From Streptomyces sp. NBC_01465 (GTDB lineage: Bacteria > Actinomycetota > Actinomycetes > Streptomycetales > Streptomycetaceae): a stretch of 64,000 nucleotides of DNA. The stretch's first letter is position 1; the number at the start of each line of letters is the position of its first letter. Under the pieces are notes generated by a model. It was not told where the DNA came from. It searched no databases and saw nothing but the letters and a program-made list of their open reading frames with translations. The translations under genes were made by a program, and so were the position numbers. Below are positions 43,867 through 52,370 of the stretch, piece by piece. The stretch spans positions 5,146,001 to 5,210,000 of the forward strand of contig NZ_CP109467.1 of the NCBI RefSeq assembly GCF_036227325.1, written 5' to 3'.

Positions 43867-45996
43867 TCAGCCGCGCGGACCCGGGTCCGTCGTGCTCGGG
43901 CGGCCGTTCTCCAGGTGACCGGCCCAGCGGCGGCGGAAGGCGCCCGCGTCCTCGGCGGTCACGGTGATGTCGTACCAGCCGTCGCGCCGGTGCACCGGCA
44001 CCTCGACGGTGAAGGAAGCGCCCGGGCGCAGGCGGTGCTGCTTCGCGCCGGTCGAGCCGTAGGCGTCCGTGAGCCGGACGGTGTGCGTGGCGCGACGGTC
44101 GTGGTTGGTGACCCGCACGCTCACGGAGCCGCCGGAGCGGTGGTGGGCGGCGGTGGCGCGCAGCCCGCCGACGCCGTCGCCCTCGAACTCGAAGAGGCCG
44201 CCGTTGGGCCCGTACGCGGCCAGGTGGTACGCCCCGCCGGCCGGCAGCTCCCAGTGGTCGGTGAGCGTGTCGTGGGCGGAGACCGTGTAGCGGCGGGGCG
44301 CGGCGTCGGGCTGCGTACGGTCGTGGACGGCGAACGCGGCTCCGGCCCGGCCCCGGTTGGCGAGGGCGAGCTCGAACCTGCCCTTGCGGCCCGGGTGTTC
44401 ATTGACGGTCACGTCGTACGGCAGTGGGCGCGCACGCCGCACTCCCGGCTCCTGGGCGGGCATGGTCTGCGGCAGCGGCACCTGGTACGGCTTGTGCGCG
44501 GAGACGACCGGGGCGGGCACCTGGAAGACGGGTGGCGCCGGGTCGGTGGACCTGAAGTCGAGCGCCGAGGTGAGGTCGCCGCAGACCGAGCGGCGCCAGG
44601 CGGAGATGTTGGGTTCCCGTACGCCGAATCTCGCCTCCAGGAAGCGCACCACCGAGCTGTGGTCGAAGGTCTCCGAGCAGACCCAACCACCCCTGGACCA
44701 GGGCGAGATGACCATCGCCGGGACGCGCGGTCCGAGACCGACGGGCTGCGGTCCGCCCGGCCCAGTCGTGCCCGCGGGGCTCTTCCAGCCGGGGCGCGAG
44801 GTCATGTCGAGCATCTCGTCGGGGAGCGAGGCGAGCAGGTCGTCGGAGACCATGCCCGCGCTGCCGGGGGCGCTGCTGATCGGCGGCACCGGGGGCACGA
44901 CGTGGTCGAACAGGCCGTCGTTCTCGTCGTAGTTGACGATCAGGACGGTACGGCCCCACACCTCGGGGTTGGCGGTCAGCGACTCGATGACCCGGTTGAT
45001 GTAGAAGGCGCCGTCCGTCGGCGACGCGGAGGGGTGCTCGGAGTACTTGTACGGCGGCACGATCCAGGTGACCTGCGGCAGCGTCCCGGCCTTCACGTCG
45101 GCGGCGAACTCCCGCAGCGTGTGGTTGCTCGCGCCCTTGTCGACCAGCGGTCCGCTCGCGCCCATCGCCGGCTGGAAGTTCTCGAAGAACATCAGGGAGT
45201 TGTCGGTGAAGTTGTCCGTCGGACTGCCGGGGTCGCCGGTGCCGCCCTGGTACAGCTTCCAGCTGACCCCGGCCGCCTCCAGACGCTCAGCGTAGGTGGT
45301 CCAGGTGTAGCCGTTGGTGTCGTTGCGCTCGTCGGTGCCGGGCCCGTTGGGCTTGCGGCCCAGGGCGTTGCGCGGGTCCATGGTGCCCGACCAGAGGTAG
45401 AGCCGGTTGGGCGCGGTGTCGGCGTGCACGGAGCAGAAGTAGGAGTCGCAGAGGGTGAAGGACTCGGCGAGCGCGAAGTGGTACGCCAGGTCCTGCCGCT
45501 TGAGGTGGCCCATGGTCAGGACGTCCTGCTTCTGCGTCACCCAGGAGTCCCAGCGCCCCTCCCGCCAGGCCTGGTGGCCGCTGGCCCACCCGTGATCGGT
45601 GCCGTCGGTGTACTCGGTCGTCGCCCGCGGGTCGATGTACCAGGGCAGCACCTCGCTCTCGCTGTCCGGCAGGCCGCGGGCGTTGAAGCGGCCGGGGACC
45701 TTGGTGGTCGCGGCGGGCTGGTGCCAGACCGGCTTGCCGTTCGGCAGCAGGGCGGGGCGGGGGTCGCCGAAACCGCGTACCCCGCGGAGGGTGCCGAAGT
45801 AGTGGTCGAAGGAGCGGTTCTCCTGCATCAGGATCACGACGTGCTCGACGTCCTTGATCGAGCGGTGGCGGGAGATCGCGGGGAGGGCCATGGCCTGGCC
45901 TATCGCGCCGGGCAGGGCGTCGAGCCCGGCTGCGGCGACGGCGGAGACCCCACCGAGCTGGAGGAGGCGGCGGCGATCGAGAGGAGCCATCGGCAT
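43867..45996 (-). CDS. Tat-exported non-haemolytic phospholipase C
   Basis: 709 residues. APLDRRRLLQLGGVSAVAAA is a twin-arginine signal. The phosphoesterase domain has EHVVILMQENRSFDHYFGTL, ADTAPNRLYLWSGTMDP, VNYDENDGLFDHVVPP and WSRGGWVCSETFDHSSVVRF, holding the metal- and phosphate-binding residues of the acid-phosphatase/PLC family. The last ~230 residues match DUF756-like C-terminal beta domains. Acts outside the cell on phospholipids, probably releasing phosphate under starvation. ATG 45996; ATG 45990 is an alternative. Confidence 0.93.
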   Translation of the reverse strand: MPMAPLDRRRLLQLGGVSAVAAAGLDALPGAIGQAMALPAISRHRSIKDVEHVVILMQENRSFDHYFGTLRGVRGFGDPRPALLPNGKPVWHQPAATTKVPGRFNARGLPDSESEVLPWYIDPRATTEYTDGTDHGWASGHQAWREGRWDSWVTQKQDVLTMGHLKRQDLAYHFALAESFTLCDSYFCSVHADTAPNRLYLWSGTMDPRNALGRKPNGPGTDERNDTNGYTWTTYAERLEAAGVSWKLYQGGTGDPGSPTDNFTDNSLMFFENFQPAMGASGPLVDKGASNHTLREFAADVKAGTLPQVTWIVPPYKYSEHPSASPTDGAFYINRVIESLTANPEVWGRTVLIVNYDENDGLFDHVVPPVPPISSAPGSAGMVSDDLLASLPDEMLDMTSRPGWKSPAGTTGPGGPQPVGLGPRVPAMVISPWSRGGWVCSETFDHSSVVRFLEARFGVREPNISAWRRSVCGDLTSALDFRSTDPAPPVFQVPAPVVSAHKPYQVPLPQTMPAQEPGVRRARPLPYDVTVNEHPGRKGRFELALANRGRAGAAFAVHDRTQPDAAPRRYTVSAHDTLTDHWELPAGGAYHLAAYGPNGGLFEFEGDGVGGLRATAAHHRSGGSVSVRVTNHDRRATHTVRLTDAYGSTGAKQHRLRPGASFTVEVPVHRRDGWYDITVTAEDAGAFRRRWAGHLENGRPSTTDPGPRG

Positions 45997-46110
45997 GCAA
46001 CTTTCTGTCGTAAGTGCCGTTGTTTCGAACGCAATTGAGCTTCGGTGCGGAAGATGTGTGGTGCAGGTACCTGCGGCTTGCGGCCGGGGCAACGTCCGGT
46101 GAACGCAGCG

Positions 46111-46148
46111 CGGCGCGGTACGACGCACTGCTGCGTCGTACCGCGCCG
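46111..46148 (-). terminator. Terminator of LCP gene 1
   Basis: Perfect 17-bp stem CGGCGCGGTACGACGCA / TGCGTCGTACCGCGCCG with a 4-nt loop, 20 bp beyond the stop of the LCP gene. Confidence 0.85.
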
Positions 46149-46168
46149 GATGGTGCCGTATGCCGTCC

Positions 46169-47395
46169 TCAGTTCCCGGTGACGGTGACCTCGTCGTCGT
46201 TCTTCAGCTCGTCCACCAGCTGCTTGACCTTGGTCTTGTCCCAGATCAGGTTGCCGTTGACCGACTGCCCCGTGAGCGGGATGTTCATCGACTTCCCGTC
46301 GCCGCCCGTCACGCCCTTCAGCGCCAGGAACATCGAGCCCAGGTTCCACAGGCTCATGTCCTTGTCGACCGTCACCGTGTCCAGGCCCGCGCTCATCGCC
46401 GGGTAGATCGCGAACGGGTTCATCACCGTCGTCGGGCTGGCCACCTTCGAGGCGAGCGCCGACAGGAACTTCTGCTGGTTCTTGGTGCGCTGCAGGTCGC
46501 TGGCGGCGAAGGCGTGGCGCGTACGGACGTAGGCGAGCGCCTGCTGCCCGTTGAGCGTCTGCTTGCCCGCCTTGAAGTCGGCGCCCGCGTCCTTGTCCTT
46601 GAAGCCCTGCGGCAGGTTCATCTCGACGCCGCCGACCGCGTCGACCAGGTTGGCGAAGCCGCCGAAGCCGATCTCCGCGTAGTGGTCGATGTGCAGTCCG
46701 GTGTTGTACTCCACGGTGCGCACCAGCAGCTCGGGGCCGTCCATGGCGTACGCGGCGTTCAGCTTCGTCGTGCGGCCGGTGTTCGGGTAGAGCTTCCCGG
46801 ACTCCGAGCCCTTGAAGGAGGGGATCGTCACGTTCGAGTCGCGCGGCAGCGAGATCAGGGAGTCACCGTTGTCGCCGGTGTGCAGGATCATCATCGAGTC
46901 CGTGCGCTTGCCCTCGGCGGACCCGGTGTGCAGCTTCTTCTTGTCGGCGGCGCTCATGCCCGCGCGGCTGTCGGAGCCGACGATCAGGTAGTTGGTGCCC
47001 TTACCGGTGTCCGGGCGCTCGATGACCTTCGACAGGTCGACTTCGCGCTTGAGCTTGGAGTCGGCCCAGAAGTACGTGCCGATCGAGACGCACAGGAAGC
47101 CCACGACCAGCACCAGCGCGCCGATCTTGATCCGCTTGCGCCAGTTCGGGGCGGCGGACGGGCTGCGGCGCGGGGCCGGGGGCTGACCGCCCTGGCCGCC
47201 GCCTCCGGAGTTGTTGCCGCCGTAGACCTGGCCGGAGCTGTAGCCGCTGTCGTACGGAGCCGGGTCGTCGTACCCCTGGTACCCCTGCGGCTGCTGCGCG
47301 GGCACGGACGGCCGGCGCTGCACGTGCGGCATCGACCGCGCGCCTTCCGGCTGCGCGTCGTAGCTGCCGCGTCCGTACCTGTCCCTGTCGCTCAT
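46169..47395 (-). CDS. LytR-CpsA-Psr (LCP) family protein 1
   Basis: 408 residues. A ~90-residue cytoplasmic Tyr/Gly/Pro-rich tail precedes one membrane helix (IGALVLVVGFLCVSIGTYFW). The LCP domain has YLIVGSDSRAGM, SMMILHTGDNGDSLISLPRD, TKLNAAYAMDGPELLVRTVE, FANLVDAVGGVEMNLPQGFK and LAYVRTRHAFAASDLQRTKN; its Arg/Asp residues bind the polyprenyl pyrophosphate substrate. No LytR_C domain. Joins secondary wall polymers to peptidoglycan. Monocistronic with its own terminator. Confidence 0.93.
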   Translation of the reverse strand: MSDRDRYGRGSYDAQPEGARSMPHVQRRPSVPAQQPQGYQGYDDPAPYDSGYSSGQVYGGNNSGGGGQGGQPPAPRRSPSAAPNWRKRIKIGALVLVVGFLCVSIGTYFWADSKLKREVDLSKVIERPDTGKGTNYLIVGSDSRAGMSAADKKKLHTGSAEGKRTDSMMILHTGDNGDSLISLPRDSNVTIPSFKGSESGKLYPNTGRTTKLNAAYAMDGPELLVRTVEYNTGLHIDHYAEIGFGGFANLVDAVGGVEMNLPQGFKDKDAGADFKAGKQTLNGQQALAYVRTRHAFAASDLQRTKNQQKFLSALASKVASPTTVMNPFAIYPAMSAGLDTVTVDKDMSLWNLGSMFLALKGVTGGDGKSMNIPLTGQSVNGNLIWDKTKVKQLVDELKNDDEVTVTGN

Positions 47396-47502
47396 GGAAG
47401 CCAGTGTGCAGTCACCGGCTGTGTGCTTGACAGGGAGGGTGGGAAACCGGAGCAGGGCTGTTGCAGAGCTGATGCAATCGGCCAGCGCTTAATCTGGAAC
47501 GT

Positions 47503-48027
47503 ATGACCGATCTTCCGGGCAAGCCCACCTCAGCCTCGCGAACCACCCTCTCCCACATCATGACCGGCAATGACACCAACCTCCTCGGCACGGTGCACGG
47601 CGGCGTGATCATGAAGCTGGTGGACGACGCCGCGGGTGCGGTCGCCGGCCGGCACTCCGGCGGGCCCGCCGTCACCGCGTCCATGGACGAGATGGCGTTC
47701 CTGGAGCCGGTCCGCGTCGGCGACCTCGTCCATGTGAAGGCGCAGGTCAACTGGACGGGCCGGTCCTCCATGGAGGTCGGCGTACGGGTCCTGGCCGAGC
47801 GGTGGAACGAGTCCACCCCCGCGACGCAGGTCGGCTCCGCCTATCTGGTCTTCGCGGCGGTCGACGAGGACGGCAAGCCCCGCACGGTCCCGCCCGTGGA
47901 GCCCGAGACCGAGCAGGACAAGCGCCGCTACCAGGAGGCCCAGATCCGCCGCACGCACCGCCTCGCACGGCGGCGCGCGATCAAGGAGCTGCGCGAGCAG
48001 CGCGCGGCGGACGGCTTCGACGACTGA
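47503..48027 (+). CDS. Acyl-CoA thioesterase (hotdog fold)
   Basis: 174 residues. The N-terminal hotdog has LSHIMTGNDTNLLGTVHGGV, then IMKLVDDAAGAVAGRHSGGP and ASMDEMAFLEPVRVGDLVHV; the catalytic Asp/Asn pair is probable in NDTNLLGTVHGG. A charged ~45-residue C-terminal tail (KRRYQEAQIRRTHRLARRRA) is typical of actinobacterial YciA-like enzymes. Cytosolic hydrolysis of acyl-CoA. Convergent to LCP gene 2 with only 12 bp between the stops. Confidence 0.92.
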   Translation: MTDLPGKPTSASRTTLSHIMTGNDTNLLGTVHGGVIMKLVDDAAGAVAGRHSGGPAVTASMDEMAFLEPVRVGDLVHVKAQVNWTGRSSMEVGVRVLAERWNESTPATQVGSAYLVFAAVDEDGKPRTVPPVEPETEQDKRRYQEAQIRRTHRLARRRAIKELREQRAADGFDD

Positions 48028-48039
48028 CCGCCCCAGGTC

Positions 48040-49452
48040 CTACGGACAGACGACCTGATCCCCGGTGACCGCCCCGAACTCACCCTGGTACTGGTCCTCG
48101 GCCCGCACCCGCACGACCTTCTTGAAGTCCGACCCCGCCGTCACCTTCAGCGTCCGCCCGAGCCCCTTCACCGGCCGCAGCTCCGCGCCCGGCAGGGCGG
48201 TCGCCAGGGACTGCGCCGAGCGGTCCCAGCCCGGGTCGTACTCGATGAAGGTCTTCCGTACGTCGTGCGCGAGCGAGGCGGCCGAGGCCCCGGTCGTACG
48301 GAAACCGGTGGCGCGCAGCCCCTTGTCGACGCGGGCGCCGAGGCCGTCCGACGCCGTCCCGTTGTAGACCTTCACCCTGATCTGCTGCGGCGAGACGTCC
48401 ACGGGCGTCGCCTTCGGCTGCTTCGGCCGGTGCGGGGCGAGCGGCTTGTCGTCGCGCAGCAGCTGGAAGAGCTTCTTGGACTTGGCGTCGTCCCACTTCA
48501 CGGTCGATCCGATGCCCTTCACGGGGAAGCTGATCTGCCCGATCGGCACGGACGTGAACTCCGACGACGCGGGTGTGAAGCTGTGCATCGCCTGGCCGAG
48601 GGCGAGCATCTGCTCGGCCCCGAAGCCCTTGTCGGCCCGGACCGAGCCGAGCATCGCGCCGGTCACCTCACGGAACCTGATCGGGTTGAGCAGCACCCCG
48701 CTGCTGCTGGCCTTGGCGATCAGGGAGGCCAGGAAGCGCTGCTGGCGCTGCATCCGGCCGAGGTCGGCGGCCCCGTCGATATGGCGGGAGCGTACGTACT
48801 GAAGGGCCTGCCCGCCGGTGAGAGCGGTGGTCCCCACGGGCAGGTCGAGGCCGGTGTAGGAGTCCTTGAGCGGACGGGCCGTGCAGACGTCGACCCCGCC
48901 CAGGACGTCGACCGTCTTCATGAAGCTGGTGAAGTCGACCTCCAGATAGTGGTCGATCTTCACGCCGGTCATGTGCTCGACGGTGCGCACGGCCAAGTTC
49001 GGGCCGCCCTCCGCGTACGCCGCGTTGATCTTGATCGGGTGCATGTGGTGGTGCTGCCCCGTCGACTCGTCCGTGTGCTCGGGCGCCTCCGCGTAACTGT
49101 CGCGCGGCAGGCTCACCACACTCGCCCGCGACCGGTCCTCCGAGAGGTGCACGATCATGATCGTGTCGGTGCAGTGACAGGGGGCGCCGCCCAGGTGGTA
49201 GAGGCGCTTCTGCTCCGGAGTGATCTTGTCGCGGCCGTCGGTGCCGACGAGCAGCAGGTTCATCCCGCGGCTCTCCTCGGGCCGGTCCTTCATGTCCTTG
49301 AAGGGGTCGACCCGGTCGATCCCGGAGTCCACGCTGTTGACGACCGCATGGCCGACGCCGGATGCGCCCAGGACCAGTACGGAGAGCGAAGTGGCCACAC
49401 GAAGCCCCCAGCGGGGGCGTGCGTCCTGCGTTCGGCGACGGGGCTGGGGCAC
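48040..49452 (-). CDS. LCP family protein 2 with LytR_C domain
   Basis: 470 residues from GTG 49452, chosen by GGAGGAG 6 nt upstream. A short basic N-terminus, membrane helix (VATSLSVLVLGASGVGHAVV) and LCP domain (LLLVGTDGRDKITPEQ, TIMIVHLSEDRSRASVVSLP, IKINAAYAEGGPNLAVRTVE, LQYVRSRHIDGAADLGRMQR) are followed by the LytR_C domain (VKVYNGTASDGLGARVDKGL) at about 385-470. Extracellular ligation of glycopolymers. HHHMHP in the loop after RDSYAEAPEHTDE is unusual. Confidence 0.9.
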   Translation of the reverse strand: MPQPRRRTQDARPRWGLRVATSLSVLVLGASGVGHAVVNSVDSGIDRVDPFKDMKDRPEESRGMNLLLVGTDGRDKITPEQKRLYHLGGAPCHCTDTIMIVHLSEDRSRASVVSLPRDSYAEAPEHTDESTGQHHHMHPIKINAAYAEGGPNLAVRTVEHMTGVKIDHYLEVDFTSFMKTVDVLGGVDVCTARPLKDSYTGLDLPVGTTALTGGQALQYVRSRHIDGAADLGRMQRQQRFLASLIAKASSSGVLLNPIRFREVTGAMLGSVRADKGFGAEQMLALGQAMHSFTPASSEFTSVPIGQISFPVKGIGSTVKWDDAKSKKLFQLLRDDKPLAPHRPKQPKATPVDVSPQQIRVKVYNGTASDGLGARVDKGLRATGFRTTGASAASLAHDVRKTFIEYDPGWDRSAQSLATALPGAELRPVKGLGRTLKVTAGSDFKKVVRVRAEDQYQGEFGAVTGDQVVCP

Positions 49453-49569
49453 GGCGGACTCCTCCGGGGCAGGGGACGCGAGCACCGTAGGCGGACAAGA
49501 TCGGATGAGCTGGGCAATGGACCGGCCGCCGCGCGCCCGGTTCCCCCGTTCGCTGTAACGTGAACTCCG

Positions 49570-50595
49570 ATGAACGCCACTCCCGCCCCGCATCCAGCCG
49601 TCTCCGTGATCATGCCGGTCCTCAATGAGGAACGGCATCTGCGCAGCTCGGTCCGGCACATCCTCGAGCAGGATTACGACGGCGAGATGGAGGTGGTGAT
49701 CGCCATCGGCCCGTCCTCCGACCGTACGGAGGAGATCGCCGCCGAGCTCGTACGCGAAGACCCCCGCGTCCACACCGTCCCGAACCCCACGGGCCGCACC
49801 CCCGCAGCGCTGAACGCCGCGATCAAGGCCTCCCGGCACCCCATCGTGGTGCGGGTCGACGGCCACGGCATGCTCTCCCCGAACTACATCGCCACCGCCG
49901 TCCGCCTCCTCGGCGAGACCGGCGCGATGAACGTCGGCGGCATCATGCACGCCGAGGGCGAGAACGCCTGGGAGGACGCGGTCGCGGCCGCCATGACCTC
50001 CAAGATCGGCGTCGGCAACGCGGCCTTCCACACGGGCGGCGAGGCGGGCCCGGCGGACACCGTGTACCTGGGTGTCTTCCGCCGCGAGGCTCTGGAGCAA
50101 CAGGGCGGCTACAACGAGGAGTTCATCCGCGCCCAGGACTGGGAGCTGAACTTCCGCATCCGCGAGGCGGGCGGCCTGATCTGGTTCTCGCCGGAGCTGA
50201 AGGTCCAGTACCGCCCGAGGCCGTCGGTGCGCGCGCTCTCCAAGCAGTACAAGGAGTACGGCCGCTGGCGCCACGTCGTGGCCCGCTACCACGAGGGCTC
50301 GATCAACCTCCGCTACCTCGCCCCGCCGACCGCGGTCTGCGCGATCGCGGCAGGCATCGTGGTGGGCGCGGCGGTCACCCCCTGGGCGTTCGTGATCCCG
50401 GCCGGCTACGCCGCGGCGATCGTCGCGGGCTCGCTCCCGGCCGGCAAGGGCCTCTCGCTGAAGGCGCGCGCCCAGATCCCCGTCGCCCTGGCCACGATGC
50501 ACATGTCCTGGGGCTACGGCTTCCTGACGAGCCCCCGCGCGCTGGCGCGCAAGGTCATCGCGAGCCGCCGACCCGCGGTGCGGGCGACGGTCTGA
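49570..50595 (+). CDS. Family 2 glycosyltransferase
   Basis: 341 residues. GT-A domain: AVSVIMPVLNEERHLRSSVR, VVIAIGPSSDRTEEIAAELV, NAAIKASRHPIVVRVDGHGM (DxH/DxD-like metal site), MNVGGIMHAEGENAWEDAVA, and RAQDWELNFRIREAGGLIWF (catalytic Asp region). Two C-terminal membrane helices (AIAAGIVVGAAVTPWAFVIP, YAAAIVAGS...). Succinoglycan-type, membrane-anchored. Position between LCP genes suggests it makes or extends the polymer they transfer. Confidence 0.9.
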   Translation: MNATPAPHPAVSVIMPVLNEERHLRSSVRHILEQDYDGEMEVVIAIGPSSDRTEEIAAELVREDPRVHTVPNPTGRTPAALNAAIKASRHPIVVRVDGHGMLSPNYIATAVRLLGETGAMNVGGIMHAEGENAWEDAVAAAMTSKIGVGNAAFHTGGEAGPADTVYLGVFRREALEQQGGYNEEFIRAQDWELNFRIREAGGLIWFSPELKVQYRPRPSVRALSKQYKEYGRWRHVVARYHEGSINLRYLAPPTAVCAIAAGIVVGAAVTPWAFVIPAGYAAAIVAGSLPAGKGLSLKARAQIPVALATMHMSWGYGFLTSPRALARKVIASRRPAVRATV

Positions 50596-50603
50596 CATCA
50601 CGC

Positions 50604-50637
50604 GAAGGGCCCCTCCGCACCGGCGGAGGGGCCCTTC
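50604..50637. terminator. Bidirectional terminator, glycosyltransferase / LCP 3
   Basis: Perfect 15-bp stem GAAGGGCCCCTCCGC / GCGGAGGGGCCCTTC with a 4-nt loop between convergent stops. Confidence 0.88.
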
Positions 50638-50658
50638 GTCGTACTCACCGCGCCGGAA

Positions 50659-52320
50659 CTAGAAGCTGTAGCCGGGCTGTACGTGCATGCACGAGACCTT
50701 CTCGCCGTTGAGCAAGCTCGCGGTGGAGGGCGTCTTGTCGTCCGCCTTGGGGTACGCGTCCCCCTTGCGCCAGTCCGCGCCCACGGTCAGCGTGACACCC
50801 GAGACATCGGTCGACTTCTTCACCGAACTCAGCGGAATGCCAAGGGCCTTGGCGAGGGCCTGTGCGTCCCCCTCCAGATCGGCGCTGGGGAAGTTGATGA
50901 CGGTCTTCGCCTGCGGGTTCAGCGTGTGGTCGGCCTTCGCCCGCGTGTAGCCCGCCGCCTGCAGCACCGACGCCACCGCGGTCGCCCGCCCCTCGGCCGG
51001 CGCCTCGGAGTCCGTCCCGGTGCCGTTGCGCACCAGGACTCCGGTGTCGGCGACCGGGGCCGCCGGGTCCTTGGAGACCTGCTCGACCTTCTTCTTCGCC
51101 GCGGGCTTCCCGTCGAGCGGGACGTCGTCACGGACCATCGACCACAGCTTCTCGGCGTCGCCCGGGATGGGCACGACCTTGCCCTTGAAGTTCGGGTCCT
51201 GGGAGTACATGTTCGGCATCGTGGTCATCGAGATGCGCTTGGTCGGGACCTTCTTGAGGTCCTCCCCGAGGTCGTAGAGCTTCTTCACCGTACCGAGGCC
51301 GTCATCCACGGTGAGCGCGTCCGTGGCCGCCTCGGCGAGGTCCATCAGCTGACCGGGGTTGGTCAGCTTGGTGCCCTTGCGCAGCTGGCGGACCATCGAG
51401 CTCATGTACTGGTGCTGGGCTTCGGCGCGCGCCAGGTCGGTGCCGTCCTTGAAGCCGTAGCGGGTACGCAGCCACTGCAGGGCCTGCTTGCCCTTGATGG
51501 AGGTCGTGCCCTCCTCCAGCCGCAGCCCCGAGCCGTGACCGTCACGGGTGTGCGAGTAGACATTGGCGTCGACACAGACCGGCACACCGCCGATGGCGTC
51601 CGCCATGGAGACCACACCCGAGAAGTCGATCATCATGAAGTGATCGATGTGGATGTTGGTGATCGACTCCCAGGTCGCGACCGTGCAGCCGGGCCCCCCG
51701 CGTCCGAGCGACTCGTTGGTCAGGTGGAACTGCGTCGACGCCGGGTACACCTTCCCCTTCTTGTCGGTGCACTTGGGGATCTTCACCAGGGTGTCGCGCG
51801 GCATGCTGACCACCGACATGTTGCTGCGGTCGGCGGAGACATGGAGCAGCATCTGTACGTCGGCGAGCGGCACACCCCCGAAGGTGCTCTTCGCCCCGCC
51901 GAGCTTCTGGTTCTCCTTGCTGTCCCGCGCGTCCGACCCGATCAGCAGGATGTTCATCGGGGTCTGCCCGGCCGCGTTGGCCTTCGCCTTCGGGGCCTTG
52001 CTCTCGCCCAGGTTGAGGGCGTCCTTCTTGATGTTGCCGTTGAGGTGGCGGTAGTACGCGTAACCGGCGCCGGCCGTGCCGAGTATGAGCAGCGACACCA
52101 CGGCCGCCACCCACTTCAGTATTCGGTACTTGCCCCGTTTCGCGCGTTTGCGCGAGCCTCCGCGGCGATGTCCACCGCCGTCGCCACCCGCGCCCGCGGA
52201 CGCGTCCACGGCCGGCGGCCGGCCGCCGTTCGCGTACAGGCTCTCGTCCCAGCCGAGTTGATCGGCGCGCGAGGCACGGGCGCCCCGTGCCTCCTCCCCA
52301 CGCACACTGTTCTGCCCCAC
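50659..52320 (-). CDS. LCP family protein 3 with LytR_C domain
   Basis: 553 residues. ~65-residue cytoplasmic tail ending in a basic run, membrane helix (ILKWVAAVVSLLILGTAGAG), LCP domain (ILLIGSDARDSKENQKLGGA, MLLHVSADRSNMSVVSMPRD, FHLTNESLGRGGPGCTVATW, LQWLRTRYGFKDGTDLARAE). A short variable stretch precedes LytR_C at about 420-525 (VLVRNGTGTDSEAPAEGRAT...). Two cysteines in the domain are conserved with LCP 4. Transfers wall polymers outside the cell. Confidence 0.92.
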   Translation of the reverse strand: MGQNSVRGEEARGARASRADQLGWDESLYANGGRPPAVDASAGAGGDGGGHRRGGSRKRAKRGKYRILKWVAAVVSLLILGTAGAGYAYYRHLNGNIKKDALNLGESKAPKAKANAAGQTPMNILLIGSDARDSKENQKLGGAKSTFGGVPLADVQMLLHVSADRSNMSVVSMPRDTLVKIPKCTDKKGKVYPASTQFHLTNESLGRGGPGCTVATWESITNIHIDHFMMIDFSGVVSMADAIGGVPVCVDANVYSHTRDGHGSGLRLEEGTTSIKGKQALQWLRTRYGFKDGTDLARAEAQHQYMSSMVRQLRKGTKLTNPGQLMDLAEAATDALTVDDGLGTVKKLYDLGEDLKKVPTKRISMTTMPNMYSQDPNFKGKVVPIPGDAEKLWSMVRDDVPLDGKPAAKKKVEQVSKDPAAPVADTGVLVRNGTGTDSEAPAEGRATAVASVLQAAGYTRAKADHTLNPQAKTVINFPSADLEGDAQALAKALGIPLSSVKKSTDVSGVTLTVGADWRKGDAYPKADDKTPSTASLLNGEKVSCMHVQPGYSF

Positions 52321-52370
52321 CCCAGGTCCCCCCTGTTATTCCGGTGCGCGCAAAGGAAAGTGACGAAGTG

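Noticed and set aside
43915..46038. 707-codon plus-strand open frame
   Set aside because: Antisense to the phospholipase C gene, which has clear family motifs and a Tat signal.
48040..50601. 853-codon minus-strand open frame
   Set aside because: The N-terminal part is antisense to the GT2 gene at 49570; the LCP protein starts at 49452.
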